Shown: in pieces, positions 55,467 through 63,893 of the stretch
Numbering within the stretch: the stretch's first letter is position 1
Layout of the letters: every line of letters starts with the position of its first letter
NCBI GenBank assembly: GCA_039028975.1
Contig: JBCCHB010000087.1
Location: 4,070 to 68,069, forward strand
Reading direction: 5' to 3'
Source of the DNA: JAHBNG01 sp039028975
Lineage (GTDB): Bacteria; Chloroflexota; Anaerolineae; Caldilineales; Caldilineaceae
DNA: 64,000 nt
Made by a program: the position numbers and the translations under genes
Notes under the pieces: model-generated
The model's database searches: none
What the model was told of the DNA's origin: nothing
Seen by the model: the letters and a program-made list of their open reading frames with translations, nothing else

Positions 55467-56714
55467 ATGTCGCTTGACGTTCAAGCAGTACGTAGCCAGT
55501 TTCCCGCGTTGCGGGAGCTATTCAATGGAAAAACAGCGACCTTCTTTGATAACCCTGGAGGAACTCAGTTGCCACAGCGGGTTATTGATGCCATGACAGA
55601 CTACATGATCCGGCGCAATGCCAACGTTCATGGCGCCTTTGAAACGAGCCGCCGTACGGATGAGACCATCGACCAAGCACGCCAAGCATCGGCAGATCTC
55701 TTTGGTTGTGCCATGGATGAAGTTATCTTTGGTAATAATATGACGAGCCTCGCCTTTCAACTAAGCCAAGCATTAGCCAGGGAATTTGGCCCTGCGGATG
55801 AGATCATCGTTACGAGGCTAGACCACGATGCCAACATTGCCCCCTGGGCAAGATTGGCTGAAGATCGAGGCTGCCAGATTCATTATGTAGATATCGATGT
55901 AGAGACTAGCACCCTTGATATGGCGGATTTGCGCGCCAAACTCAATCGCCAAACTCGGTTGCTGGCACTTGGCTACGCCAGCAATGTTAGCGGAACCATC
56001 AACGACATCCATACAGCAATTGGTTGGGCCAAGGAGTACAATGCCTACGTCTTTGTCGATTCTGTCCAGTATGCGCCCCATGGCTTGCTGGATGTACAAG
56101 AATTGGACTGTGATTTTATGGCGTGCAGTGCCTATAAATTCTATGGTCCCCATGCAGGGCTTCTATACGGGAAACGAGAGCATTTGAATCGATTGCGCAG
56201 CTACCAAGTGCGGCCAGCCAGCACAACCGTACCTGGAGCATGGGAAATAGGGACCAAAAACCATGAGGGATTGGCCGGGGTTAAGGCTGCTATTGATTAC
56301 ATTGCAGAATTGGGTGTTACGTTTGGAACGGCTGGCGAAGAGTACAGCCGTCGCGATAAGCTCAAGGCCGCGTGGAAGACGATTCACGAATATGAAAAGA
56401 CCTTGACTCAGAGTCTTATCAGTGGATTAGCCGCGATTCCGAGCGTACGGCTCTATGGCATCTCGGACAAGGACGCCCTTCAACAGCGAGTGGCAACTGT
56501 TTCTATCCGCAAACAAGGAACCACACCAAAGCAGCTTGCAGAGTTCTTGGGCCAAGAGAACATATACGTCACGTGTGGCAACTTTTATGCATTGTCGCTA
56601 ACAGAAAGGCTTGGAGTGGAATCTAGTGGTGGGCTGTTGCGCATTGGATTGGCTCACTACAACACAGTTGAAGAGATCGAACACTTCCTCAATAGAATTG
56701 ACTCGAATATCTAG
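55467..56714 (+). CDS. cysteine desulfurase-like aminotransferase class V (TIGR01976 type)
   Basis: 415 residues. Aminotransferase class V fold with FDNPGGTQLPQRVIDAMTDY at the start, cofactor Asp in VFVDSVQYAPHG, and the PLP lysine K224 in ACSAYKFYGPHAG. The His-rich VTRLDHDANIAPWARLAEDR is typical of the VC1184-like subgroup. These resemble SufS/CsdA but lack a clear active-site cysteine loop of IscS, so the true substrate is uncertain. AAGGAG lies before the ATG. Last gene of the plsX operon, 12 bp after rlmA. Confidence 0.87.
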   Translation: MSLDVQAVRSQFPALRELFNGKTATFFDNPGGTQLPQRVIDAMTDYMIRRNANVHGAFETSRRTDETIDQARQASADLFGCAMDEVIFGNNMTSLAFQLSQALAREFGPADEIIVTRLDHDANIAPWARLAEDRGCQIHYVDIDVETSTLDMADLRAKLNRQTRLLALGYASNVSGTINDIHTAIGWAKEYNAYVFVDSVQYAPHGLLDVQELDCDFMACSAYKFYGPHAGLLYGKREHLNRLRSYQVRPASTTVPGAWEIGTKNHEGLAGVKAAIDYIAELGVTFGTAGEEYSRRDKLKAAWKTIHEYEKTLTQSLISGLAAIPSVRLYGISDKDALQQRVATVSIRKQGTTPKQLAEFLGQENIYVTCGNFYALSLTERLGVESSGGLLRIGLAHYNTVEEIEHFLNRIDSNI

Positions 56715-57087
56715 CGAGGTGCCACTTCAACCCCACAAGATGCACAGCCAGAGGTATGTATTGGTAGATCAAACGACCTGATTGGCTTGCCAAAGCGCCC
56801 TACCGCCTAGCCATAGTGCATATTGCACAGTCAAGAGTATTTAGCCGAATTCATTATGCTAACTGCCAAAAAGAATCCTGGGAAACAACGTGCAAACCGC
56901 ACAATGAAAGAATCAGCAAAGTCCAGTATAATTTGGGCAGATATGGGATTTACTGGGGAGCTAAATTCCATATTGTTTAGTAAACGCATAGCATAGTTTC
57001 TTAGAATATCACGGGTTTACTAAAGCACATACCCTCTAGAATTACCCTCAATCTACCCTCTTTTGGATTTTCCTCCTTATCTTGAAG
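56715..57087. other. gap with promoter-like box and paired palindromes
   Basis: Most of the 512-bp gap between the desulfurase-like gene and DUF1499. TATAAT (56927-56932) is a good -10 box without a clear -35. GTTTAGTAAAC (56975-56985) and GTTTACTAAA (57015-57024) are inverted copies of each other and each is nearly palindromic. Together with the terminator at 57088 they could define a ~160-nt transcript or an operator-controlled leader. No protein frame is supported. Confidence 0.4.
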
Positions 57088-57126
57088 CCACCGTCGGAGC
57101 AATTTAACCGGCGGTGGACTTTTTTT
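57088..57126 (+). terminator. intrinsic terminator before the DUF1499 gene
   Basis: CCACCGTCGG and CCGGCGGTGG form a 10-bp GC-rich stem with one wobble and a 10-nt loop, then AC and seven T. It is 374 bp past the last gene of the plsX operon and 100 bp before the DUF1499 start, so it ends either a long 3' tail or a short transcript begun in the gap. Confidence 0.85.
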
Positions 57127-57226
57127 GTCCTTAATCACAAGCATATTACAGATTGTGGACCGATTATGAAGTAATATAGTGAAATGAGTAAGAGACACCC
57201 CTTCAAATAATCGGGAGATTTCCTTA

Positions 57227-57682
57227 ATGAAAATTGCGTTATATGTCTTAATTGCTATTCTAATTTTAGCTGTGGCCCTACGTCTACTGATTCCGTTTAT
57301 GAGTCCTGAACCAGATAATTTAGGCGTGCAAGAAGGGAAACTGGCATCCTGCCCAGATACGCCGAATTGTGTTAGTTCATTTGCTGCGGGGGGCGATGCG
57401 GCCATCGATCCGATCGAATTTACTGGCAGCGCTGGGGAGGCAAAGGCTTCATTGCTCAACGTTTTGGATGAGATGCCTCGAAGCACCATCCGCACCAACG
57501 AGCCGAACTATGTCCGCGTAGTTACCCGTAGTCCCATTATGGGATACTTAGATGACAATGAATTTCTCATTGATGAAGAGTCAGGCGTGATTCATGTACG
57601 AGCGGCGGCTAGGTTAGGTCGCTCAGATTTAGGCGCAAATCGAATGCGGATTGAGCAAATTCGCCAGCTTATGCAGCCTTAA
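57227..57682 (+). CDS. DUF1499-family membrane-anchored protein
   Basis: 151 residues. An N-terminal helix (~3-24) anchors the protein or serves as a signal. The conserved CPDTPNCVSS (~42-51) and a C-terminal YLDDNEFLIDEESGVIHVRA and SDLGANRMRIEQIRQL fit DUF1499. The family has no established function. GGGAGA precedes the ATG. Its stop codon overlaps that of the convergent hydratase gene by four bases. Confidence 0.88.
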   Translation: MKIALYVLIAILILAVALRLLIPFMSPEPDNLGVQEGKLASCPDTPNCVSSFAAGGDAAIDPIEFTGSAGEAKASLLNVLDEMPRSTIRTNEPNYVRVVTRSPIMGYLDDNEFLIDEESGVIHVRAAARLGRSDLGANRMRIEQIRQLMQP

Positions 57683-58476
57683 TCAAGCCAAAGCTCCACC
57701 GTTCCAAGCTCGCCAAAATCAGCCGCTAGGTGATCACCTGCCTGAGCTTCATATACGTTCATGCAAACACCTGTCGTAATCAGTTCACCTTGCAGAAGTT
57801 GTCGACCATGCTTGGGCAATTCGTTGGCTAGCCACGCCAGGGCATGAAGAGGATGGCCAAGGACAGCAGCCCCTGTACCTTGGGCCAAAAGGCCGTCATT
57901 CACTATGAGTGATACGTTGTGATTGAGTAGATCCAGAGTTTCCCATGCAGTAAACGCCTCACCGCCTATCCAGGCACCGTGGATGGCGTTGTCTGCGGCA
58001 ATTGAAGGTGCACCGACTGCTGCCCAATCTTCAAAGTGATGGGTGACAATCTCAATACTTGGCAAGAGAGCATCCACATAGGCACCCATCGACTCCGCGA
58101 CATAGGGTTCTGGAGAAGCAGGGACATTCTCCTTCATCCGAAAGGTAAATTCGGATTCTATCACCCAGACACGCAATTGGTTCGCATCCAGCCGAGCAGG
58201 TGACGAATAGGATGAAAATGAGAGGAGTTGGCCAAATAGAGGTGCCTCTACATTGAGTAGATTCTGGGCCAAATCGTTTGTGCAGGCGATCTTGTATCCG
58301 ATTTGCGCACCGCCCTGTCGAGTCAGTAGCCGCTTCACCAATACATCTTGAATCCTGTAGGCTGTAGCCAAGTCTGGTGGCCGAATAAAGGCCGGAATGG
58401 CAGGGATAGTACGGTGATGCAGACGGACCCCCGTCATGTAATCGCCAGCGTGAATAATCTCTGATAAGCTAAGCAT
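57679..58476 (-). CDS. 2-keto-4-pentenoate hydratase-like (FAH family)
   Basis: 265 residues. Pattern of the MhpD/HpaH group: AYRIQDVLVKRLLTRQGGAQ with IGYKIA, VIESEFTFRM for the metal-binding Glu residues, YVDALLPSIEIVTHHFEDW, and GHPLHALAWLANELPKHGRQ near the C-terminus. Family members add water to 2-hydroxy-dienoates in aromatic breakdown; no other such genes are nearby, so the physiological role is unclear. Tail-to-tail 4-bp overlap with DUF1499. Confidence 0.87.
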   Translation of the reverse strand: MLSLSEIIHAGDYMTGVRLHHRTIPAIPAFIRPPDLATAYRIQDVLVKRLLTRQGGAQIGYKIACTNDLAQNLLNVEAPLFGQLLSFSSYSSPARLDANQLRVWVIESEFTFRMKENVPASPEPYVAESMGAYVDALLPSIEIVTHHFEDWAAVGAPSIAADNAIHGAWIGGEAFTAWETLDLLNHNVSLIVNDGLLAQGTGAAVLGHPLHALAWLANELPKHGRQLLQGELITTGVCMNVYEAQAGDHLAADFGELGTVELWLD

Positions 58477-58671
58477 GGGAATACTCCATATGAGTTGTTG
58501 GGAAGCACCATTCCGACTGAACGATGAATTTATCAGCCAAAGTCATTACGTTCTAACAACTTTTCGTGTATAATTTCGTATATAAATTAGGTAGGTCCGT
58601 TCCTCTTTTGACAGGGAGCATCTTAGTTTCGGGGGCATATGTTAGGATCAGCCGACGCGCCCTCGCTCCAA

Positions 58672-58695
58672 AAGTGAGATATACCTCACTTGACA
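58672..58695. promoter_or_regulatory. operator-like palindrome overlapping a TTGACA box
   Basis: AAGTGAG ATATAC CTCACTT (58672-58691) is a perfect 7-bp inverted repeat with 6-bp spacer. Its right edge overlaps TTGACA (58690-58695), and a second TTGACA follows at 58703. It lies 43-67 bp before the DUF4126 start, where a repressor site would be expected. A matching -10 is not obvious. Confidence 0.5.
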
Positions 58696-58738
58696 TACCC
58701 TTTTGACATCAGAAGGATATTGGTGGATGATATAGATT

Positions 58739-59326
58739 ATGGAAACACTTATTGGACTCATCGTTGGTATTGGCCTCAGTGCCACCTGTGGATTTCGTAT
58801 ATTTGTGCCGCTGCTGGGGATGAATATGGCCCAACAGGCGGGTTACTTGAATCTATCATCGGGCTTTGAGTGGGTTGGCTCGGACATTGCATTTTATGCC
58901 TTTGGCATCGCCCTCTTCTTTGAAATTCTTGCCTACTACATTCCGTGGGTAGATATGATACTAGATACGGTTGCAACACCACTAGCAGTTGTCGCTGGTA
59001 TTGTCGTTACAGCCTCAATGTTGGGTGACATATCACCCTTTTTACAGTGGAGCTTGGCCACCATTGCGGGTGGCGGGACGGCTGCCACAACGCAAGCTGG
59101 CAGCGTAGCCATACGGGGAGCCTCCACAGCCTTGACTGGTGGAGCTGGCAATCCAATTGTCTCTACGTTTGAGCTAATCTTGTCCATTATCAGCACAATT
59201 TTGGCGATCTTGTTACCTGTTTTGGCCATTCTGCTGATTGCCCTAGCTCTTTACTACGTGTGGAAGCGAGTCCGTTCCTGGCGCACACAGATAGCCGCCC
59301 AAGAGGCACCTGCAGCCACGGCATAG
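58739..59326 (+). CDS. DUF4126-family membrane protein
   Basis: 195 residues with about five helices. The N-terminal LIVGIGLSATCGFRIFVPLL and LAYYIPWVDMILDTVATPLA, and the Gly/Ala-rich GGTAATTQAGSVAIRGASTA, match DUF4126. Function unknown; similar proteins lie in the bacterial inner membrane. The C-terminus ends in a short basic/Ala tail. Convergent with mutL across 38 bp. No strong ribosome site before the ATG. Confidence 0.82.
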   Translation: METLIGLIVGIGLSATCGFRIFVPLLGMNMAQQAGYLNLSSGFEWVGSDIAFYAFGIALFFEILAYYIPWVDMILDTVATPLAVVAGIVVTASMLGDISPFLQWSLATIAGGGTAATTQAGSVAIRGASTALTGGAGNPIVSTFELILSIISTILAILLPVLAILLIALALYYVWKRVRSWRTQIAAQEAPAATA

Positions 59327-59364
59327 ATTGAGTTAGCCACTATCCACCACACATAAATAGTCTA

Positions 59365-61626
59365 CTACTTTATCCGGCCAAATGCCTTCTCTAACTCCCC
59401 AGCAGAGAGTTGGATCATGGTCGGGCGTCCATGGGGGCAGGTTCTTGGAGATTGGCACGCTTCCAACTGCCGAATCAGCTCCTGCATTTCTAAATCGCTA
59501 AGTAGTTGGCCCGCTTTAATGGAGGCCCGTTTGCAGATCATCTTCACCAATCTGGCCTCCAGCTCTTCGCCTACCATATTTCGGCCCGAGCGTAAACCAT
59601 TCACAATCTCCTCCAAAATCCGCAGTGGATCCTGACCAGCTAGGACAGCAGGTACTGCTCGGACCAAAAAAGTATCTCCACCAAACGGTTCAATCTCAAA
59701 ACCAAATGCGTTTAACTCTGTTGTGTATTGGGCTACGAATCCAGCCATCTGGGTACCCGCGTGGAGGGTTAATGGTTCGAGCAGGGCCTGTTGGGCAACG
59801 GACCCTGCGGCCCCAGCCATACCTTTTGTGCTGGCCTGCTCTGAGTTGTACTTCTCCAACATAAATTTTTCATAGAGAATGCGTTCGTGGGCAGCATGTT
59901 GATCAATGAGAAAGAGGCCCTCTGGTCCCTCGGTGACAATATACATGGCCCCAACTTGGCCCACAACCCGCAAGGGAGGGAGCTGGCCACTTGGCTTTTG
60001 TGCTTCTTGTTGAGCGGTGGCATCTGGCATCTGCCCTGTTTCAGGGTCAGCTGTTGATACTTGGGCAGCTAAAGATGTAGCTGTTGACGGGTTAGTGGAT
60101 GATGCATTCGTATCTGCTGGGTCAGCCGGTACAGGATAAGTTGGCTCAAGCGGCTCCGGACTGGGATAGGCAGTGGCTGGCGCTGACGAACTGTTTCCTA
60201 CTTCATCGCCATCGTCAGAAGAGCGTTCTATGGCATCTTGCTGGTGGGTTTTGCCTGTGGGAAATCCATCCAGAGGTGCTCTTTCTGGGGCAGGTGTCAG
60301 GTTTGGCGGATTGGGTGGAGGGGGGATATAGAGATCCAAGGGCTGCTGTTTCCCTGCGTTAACGACGGTCCGACGGCGTTCTACCCAGTCGCTGCCCGTT
60401 GTCCACTGATCCATCTGTTGAAAGGGATCATGATTTCCTGAGTGCCGACCTCTTGAATCTAAGTTCATGTCAGGGACTGGCGCATTGTCCACAATGGCTC
60501 GACGAACTGCCTTCTGTACAGCGTTGTAAATACGCCGCTCTTCTACAAAGCGCACCTGGATCTTTTGAGGATGTACGTTGACATCAACCTTCGACGGGTC
60601 GAGATCAATAAAGATGGCACCTATGGGAAATCGCCCCCCAGGTAACAGCGTATGGAAGGCCTGAATGACGGCATAGGTCAAGCTGCGATCTTCGATATAG
60701 CGGCGATTGACGAAGAGATCAATATTATTCCGATTGGCTCTCGTCAAAGTGGGAAGGCTAACATAGCCAGAGATGGTTGGTAAGGCTGTTGGTTCGGCAA
60801 TGGCAGGATCACCATAACGTCCATTCCGGCGGTCTATTCCCTGGGAATCCATTCCGAAACCGCCACCATCCATAAAATCAACGTCAGCATCCAATCCTGG
60901 CCCCGATGATGAACCCACAGCAATATTCGATGCACCGATCGGCACCATCTGTTTGGCATTTTCCAGGCCATAAAGCTTGACCAGCACATCAAAGAGTTTG
61001 CCGCTACCGGTAGATTGAAAGACAAGCTTTCCGTTATTCACAAGGCTAAAACGACGTTCTGGATAGGCTAAGGCATATCTCTGTACAACCGCGCTAATGC
61101 GTCCCGCTTCTGTCGCTGGCTGACGCAGGAACTTGAGCCGAGCAGGCATATTATAGAAGATATTCTCAATGGTTAGAATCGTTCCTGGGGGTGTCCCCAC
61201 TCGACTCTGGTCAACAATTTGCCCCCCCTCTATGCGGAGGCGGGTTCCTACCTGATCTTTAGCGTGGCTCTCTGAAGTGGAGGCGGCACAGGTCATCAAG
61301 GTGACCTGGCTCACCGCAGAAATGCTATAGAGGGCTTCCCCCCGGAAGCCAAAGGTACCGATCCGATTTAGATCGTCCGCAGTGCGCAATTTGCTGGTGG
61401 CGTGGCGTTCAAAGGCCAAAGGAGCTTCATCCGGCGTCATGCCAATGCCATTATCGGTAATGCGAAAGAGCCGTTGACCGCCATCACGGATCTCGATTCG
61501 GATCTCGGTAGCTTGGGCATCCAAACTATTTTCGATCAACTCCTTAGCCACATTGGCAGGTCTTTCCACAACCTCGCCTGCGGCAATCTTTGCAGCAACA
61601 TCAGTTGGAAGAAGTTGTATGGTCAT
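59365..61626 (-). CDS. mutL: DNA mismatch repair protein MutL
   Basis: 753 residues. GHKL ATPase motifs ELIENSLDA, DNGIGM and GTFGFRGEAL in the first ~100 residues; dimerisation domain from ~560. A long Pro/Ser/Ala-rich linker (~410-545) joins them. The C-terminus has DQHAAHERILYEKF, fitting the metal-binding DQHAx2Ex4E endonuclease signature, plus CKRASIKAGQLL and CPHGRPT. It is therefore a nicking-type MutL, as in bacteria without MutH. MutS is not in the window. Confidence 0.95.
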   Translation of the reverse strand: MTIQLLPTDVAAKIAAGEVVERPANVAKELIENSLDAQATEIRIEIRDGGQRLFRITDNGIGMTPDEAPLAFERHATSKLRTADDLNRIGTFGFRGEALYSISAVSQVTLMTCAASTSESHAKDQVGTRLRIEGGQIVDQSRVGTPPGTILTIENIFYNMPARLKFLRQPATEAGRISAVVQRYALAYPERRFSLVNNGKLVFQSTGSGKLFDVLVKLYGLENAKQMVPIGASNIAVGSSSGPGLDADVDFMDGGGFGMDSQGIDRRNGRYGDPAIAEPTALPTISGYVSLPTLTRANRNNIDLFVNRRYIEDRSLTYAVIQAFHTLLPGGRFPIGAIFIDLDPSKVDVNVHPQKIQVRFVEERRIYNAVQKAVRRAIVDNAPVPDMNLDSRGRHSGNHDPFQQMDQWTTGSDWVERRRTVVNAGKQQPLDLYIPPPPNPPNLTPAPERAPLDGFPTGKTHQQDAIERSSDDGDEVGNSSSAPATAYPSPEPLEPTYPVPADPADTNASSTNPSTATSLAAQVSTADPETGQMPDATAQQEAQKPSGQLPPLRVVGQVGAMYIVTEGPEGLFLIDQHAAHERILYEKFMLEKYNSEQASTKGMAGAAGSVAQQALLEPLTLHAGTQMAGFVAQYTTELNAFGFEIEPFGGDTFLVRAVPAVLAGQDPLRILEEIVNGLRSGRNMVGEELEARLVKMICKRASIKAGQLLSDLEMQELIRQLEACQSPRTCPHGRPTMIQLSAGELEKAFGRIK

Positions 61627-61766
61627 TTTGAAATCTCTCGCGTTACTTTCTGCTATTCTACAACGTCTATCTAATAGACTGCCGCACCAATTGCTTCATC
61701 CACCATTCGTCAAACGATTCATCACCTGTTGAAGCTTACGTTCCCAGGCAACCACTTAATGTCATT

Positions 61767-61851
61767 TATACTCAGCTCCGTTTGAAAACACGAGTTTGGT
61801 CACTCTGGTAGAGCAGCGGAAAACTCCTGTTTTCAAAACGACCGCAGTATA
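61767..61851 (+). repeat. dispersed ~85-bp palindromic repeat, copy 8
   Basis: Ends TATACTCAGCTCCGTTTG and AAAACGACCGCAGTATA, inner arms CGAGTTT / AAACTCC, loop CACTCTGGTAGAGC. Unlike the others it lies upstream of genes on both sides, 140 bp before mutL and 400 bp before the DUF4397 gene, so a terminator role does not fit this copy. Confidence 0.93.
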
Positions 61852-62112
61852 GTTAAGAGTTTTTAGCACCAAGTGAATAGTACACAGTAAGTAGTTTTCA
61901 GTGAAGAGACGGATCTAAGCGCTGTTTACGAACGACTGGTTACTACGACGTTAATGACATTGATCGTTCTCTACCACCATTCTACCATTCCACCAAGCAC
62001 TAGAGAGTGATCATGCCGCGCCTTGCGCTCTACTGACGATATACGTCGCTAGAAAAGTCTTGTCCCAGCTTCTGACCAATCCAATCTGGGAAATTTTGAG
62101 AAGGGAGGACAT

Positions 62113-62248
62113 CCCCATATTCATGGGGGCAAGCTTCCCGTCTTCACGGGAACAAGATTTGCTGGCGATTTATAAAGAATTGTCAGGCTCTATACCCAAA
62201 GAGCCGACTATTAAAGGAACGATCATTCGTTCTGCTTAGGAGAATGTT
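62113..62248 (+). promoter_or_regulatory. structured leader with four stem-loops before the DUF4397 gene
   Basis: Two tandem copies of a 21-nt hairpin motif lie at 62113-62133 (CCCCAT ATTC ATGGGG, then GCAAG) and 62136-62156 (TCCCGT CTTC ACGGGA, then ACAAG). They are followed by GGCTCT/AGAGCC (62186-62205) and GAACGA TCAT TCGTTC (62217-62232), then the ribosome site AGGAG. The arms differ between copies but stay paired. From 61852 to 62112, the rest of this divergent region, I see no gene. This looks like a regulatory RNA leader or a set of protein-binding hairpins. Confidence 0.6.
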
Positions 62249-63097
62249 ATGAAAAAGTACAGTTATTACAATCGCAAAATCCTATTTGGTATGCTCTTTG
62301 CCACTCTGATTGCATTGGCTAGCCTTGGCTCCATTTTGGGGACAGCTAGTGCCACCAATGGGCCGGATGTCAATGCAACCATTCCGCCTCCAGGTGGAAC
62401 CCTGCCTAGAAGTGGCTCGGGCATCAAGCTCATTCACTTAGCCCCTTTTGATGACGATCCAATTGTCTCTGCCCAGCTGAGCGGAGCAGGCACAGTCATT
62501 CAGTATAACAACCTCGATCTAGGTAGCGCAACAACTGGCTATCTCAACGTAACCCCAGGGACAGTTAGCGTCAATATTTCATCGACAACCGGCACATCGG
62601 TTAGCCTGTCTAACCAAGTAGCCATTGATACCGATTATACCTATGCCGTAATTGGCGGAGCAAACGGTTGGCCTGTCGAAATTTGGCCCCTGGTGGATAC
62701 CACATTGGTGCCAGATAGTGGCACAGGGAAGGTACGCATCGTCCACGTTGCACCATTTGCCCCCAAGCCCACCGACAATGAGTTACCGACTGATACTCAG
62801 GTGAATATTGTAACACAATCTGGTGAAAGAGTGGATAGTGCCTTTGAGGGGCTGCTCTATCAAGAGAGTTCATCATTTGTCACCATGCCTGCTGGTATAT
62901 ATGATTGGAAGGTTGTGCTTCCCTCAGGTGATGTGCTGGTCGATCTACCGATATTTCAGCTCTTTAATAAGGCTGTGGTGACCCTCTATATTGTAGGGGA
63001 TGGGGATGTGCAGAGCCCAGCTGGGCTACTTGTCATTAACGAAACAGGGGAAGAGATCATTTATCTCTACATGGCAGCCATCCGGTGGCAAAACTAA
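62249..63097 (+). CDS. secreted DUF4397-domain protein
   Basis: 282 residues with a signal peptide (~1-35; KKYSYYNRKILFGMLFATLI leading to ASAT). Two related beta-rich units follow, each opening IKLIHLAPF or VRIVHVAPF and ending in Val/Tyr-rich strands, consistent with DUF4397. The C-terminus IYLYMAAIRWQN only loosely recalls the YLP-type ending of the other secreted proteins and lacks its proline. Strong AGGAG site. Its role is unknown; a surface or matrix structural part is likely. Confidence 0.82.
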   Translation: MKKYSYYNRKILFGMLFATLIALASLGSILGTASATNGPDVNATIPPPGGTLPRSGSGIKLIHLAPFDDDPIVSAQLSGAGTVIQYNNLDLGSATTGYLNVTPGTVSVNISSTTGTSVSLSNQVAIDTDYTYAVIGGANGWPVEIWPLVDTTLVPDSGTGKVRIVHVAPFAPKPTDNELPTDTQVNIVTQSGERVDSAFEGLLYQESSSFVTMPAGIYDWKVVLPSGDVLVDLPIFQLFNKAVVTLYIVGDGDVQSPAGLLVINETGEEIIYLYMAAIRWQN

Positions 63098-63162
63098 CAT
63101 TTGTATTGGATTTGAGGAGCGGATGAGATGAAGAATTGATTGTAGTTCAACTCAAATGGCTG

Positions 63163-63435
63163 TCAGTTTGGTTGTAGGTCAATGGTGCCGCCGGCTTCTC
63201 TCGGTCCATAGTTGGAGTCGGCCCCAATCTTGCTCATGTCGCCCACCACCAACTGGTCGTTGATAAAGAGATAGGCTCCATCGTCGGAGGTGATGTGGAA
63301 GGTATAGGTGCCAGCCGGGAGGCCGATACAGCCCGGGAAGCGCACTTGGTAGTGGTCGATTCGGTCCGGGTTGTTGACCTCAATATCGAAATTGCTGAGG
63401 GTGCCACTCTTGACTAGCGGCTTGTCGCTCCAGTC
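63163..63435 (-). pseudogene. PA14-domain gene fragment
   Basis: About 90 codons in one frame encode the core of a PA14 domain: SGTLSNFDIEVNNPDRIDHY and GTYTFHITSDDGAYLFINDQ, then GGTIDLQPN before a stop. There is no start codon or signal; the frame is closed upstream by a stop exactly where the transposase remnant begins. PA14 domains bind glycans in secreted proteins, so this is likely a leftover of another surface protein cut by an insertion. Confidence 0.75.
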
Positions 63436-63436
63436 A

Positions 63437-63893
63437 AATCATAGAGGCTGATTTGAATAGAGATCATCTCCCAAATAGGTAATCGTGAAGGGCTTGAAAT
63501 TAGCTTGGTGTTTCTTGAGCCATCGTTTGGCCGCCTCTCGCTCACAATCTTGTTTCTCATGACCATCCTGTGGGACGATAAACTCTGGCGGCAGTGCCAA
63601 TACTTGAGGACACTCTGGCTTAACGATAACTGGCATCAGGGCATGGTGATAGTAGTGGTTCGTTCCTTGGCTATCTTTTCTCGTCGAGCAGGAATCGCAG
63701 TGGATTTCTGTCGATGAATGATAGGTTAGACCATCTATTGCTATTGCCTTTGTATTTTCAAAACTGGTGTAGCTTTCCAGATGACCATTTTTCTCTAATT
63801 CGTTCACTAGCCAAAAAAACTCGCTGTTGATTTCTTCTGGCTTCACATGGTCTAACACATTAGAGCGTGAATATTCAAATACGCTCTTGTATT
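63437..63893 (-). pseudogene. DDE-type transposase fragment
   Basis: About 150 codons, truncated at both ends. The core KAIAIDGLTYHSSTEIHCDS and LALPPEFIVPQDGHEKQDCE, then TYLGDDLYSNQPL before the stop, fit an ISNCY/IS4-like DDE transposase, with the first acidic residue in AIDG and the second in LGDD. The third catalytic residue and the C-terminal part are missing, the frame ends at the PA14 junction, and upstream it is closed by a stop. Non-functional remnant. Confidence 0.7.

Noticed and set aside
57001..57498. 165-codon minus-strand frame over the DUF1499 start
   Set aside because: It runs antisense through the terminator and the DUF1499 coding region, whose sense frame has a membrane helix and family motif.
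364..61851. Dispersed palindrome considered as CRISPR or as tRNA-derived sequence
   Set aside because: Copies are kilobases apart and each ~85 bp long; none folds into a cloverleaf or carries a T-arm consensus.
62113..62156. Two tandem hairpin motifs considered as a CRISPR array
   Set aside because: Units are 21 nt and separated by two bases, with no spacers and no cas genes in the window. They are better explained as regulatory hairpins.
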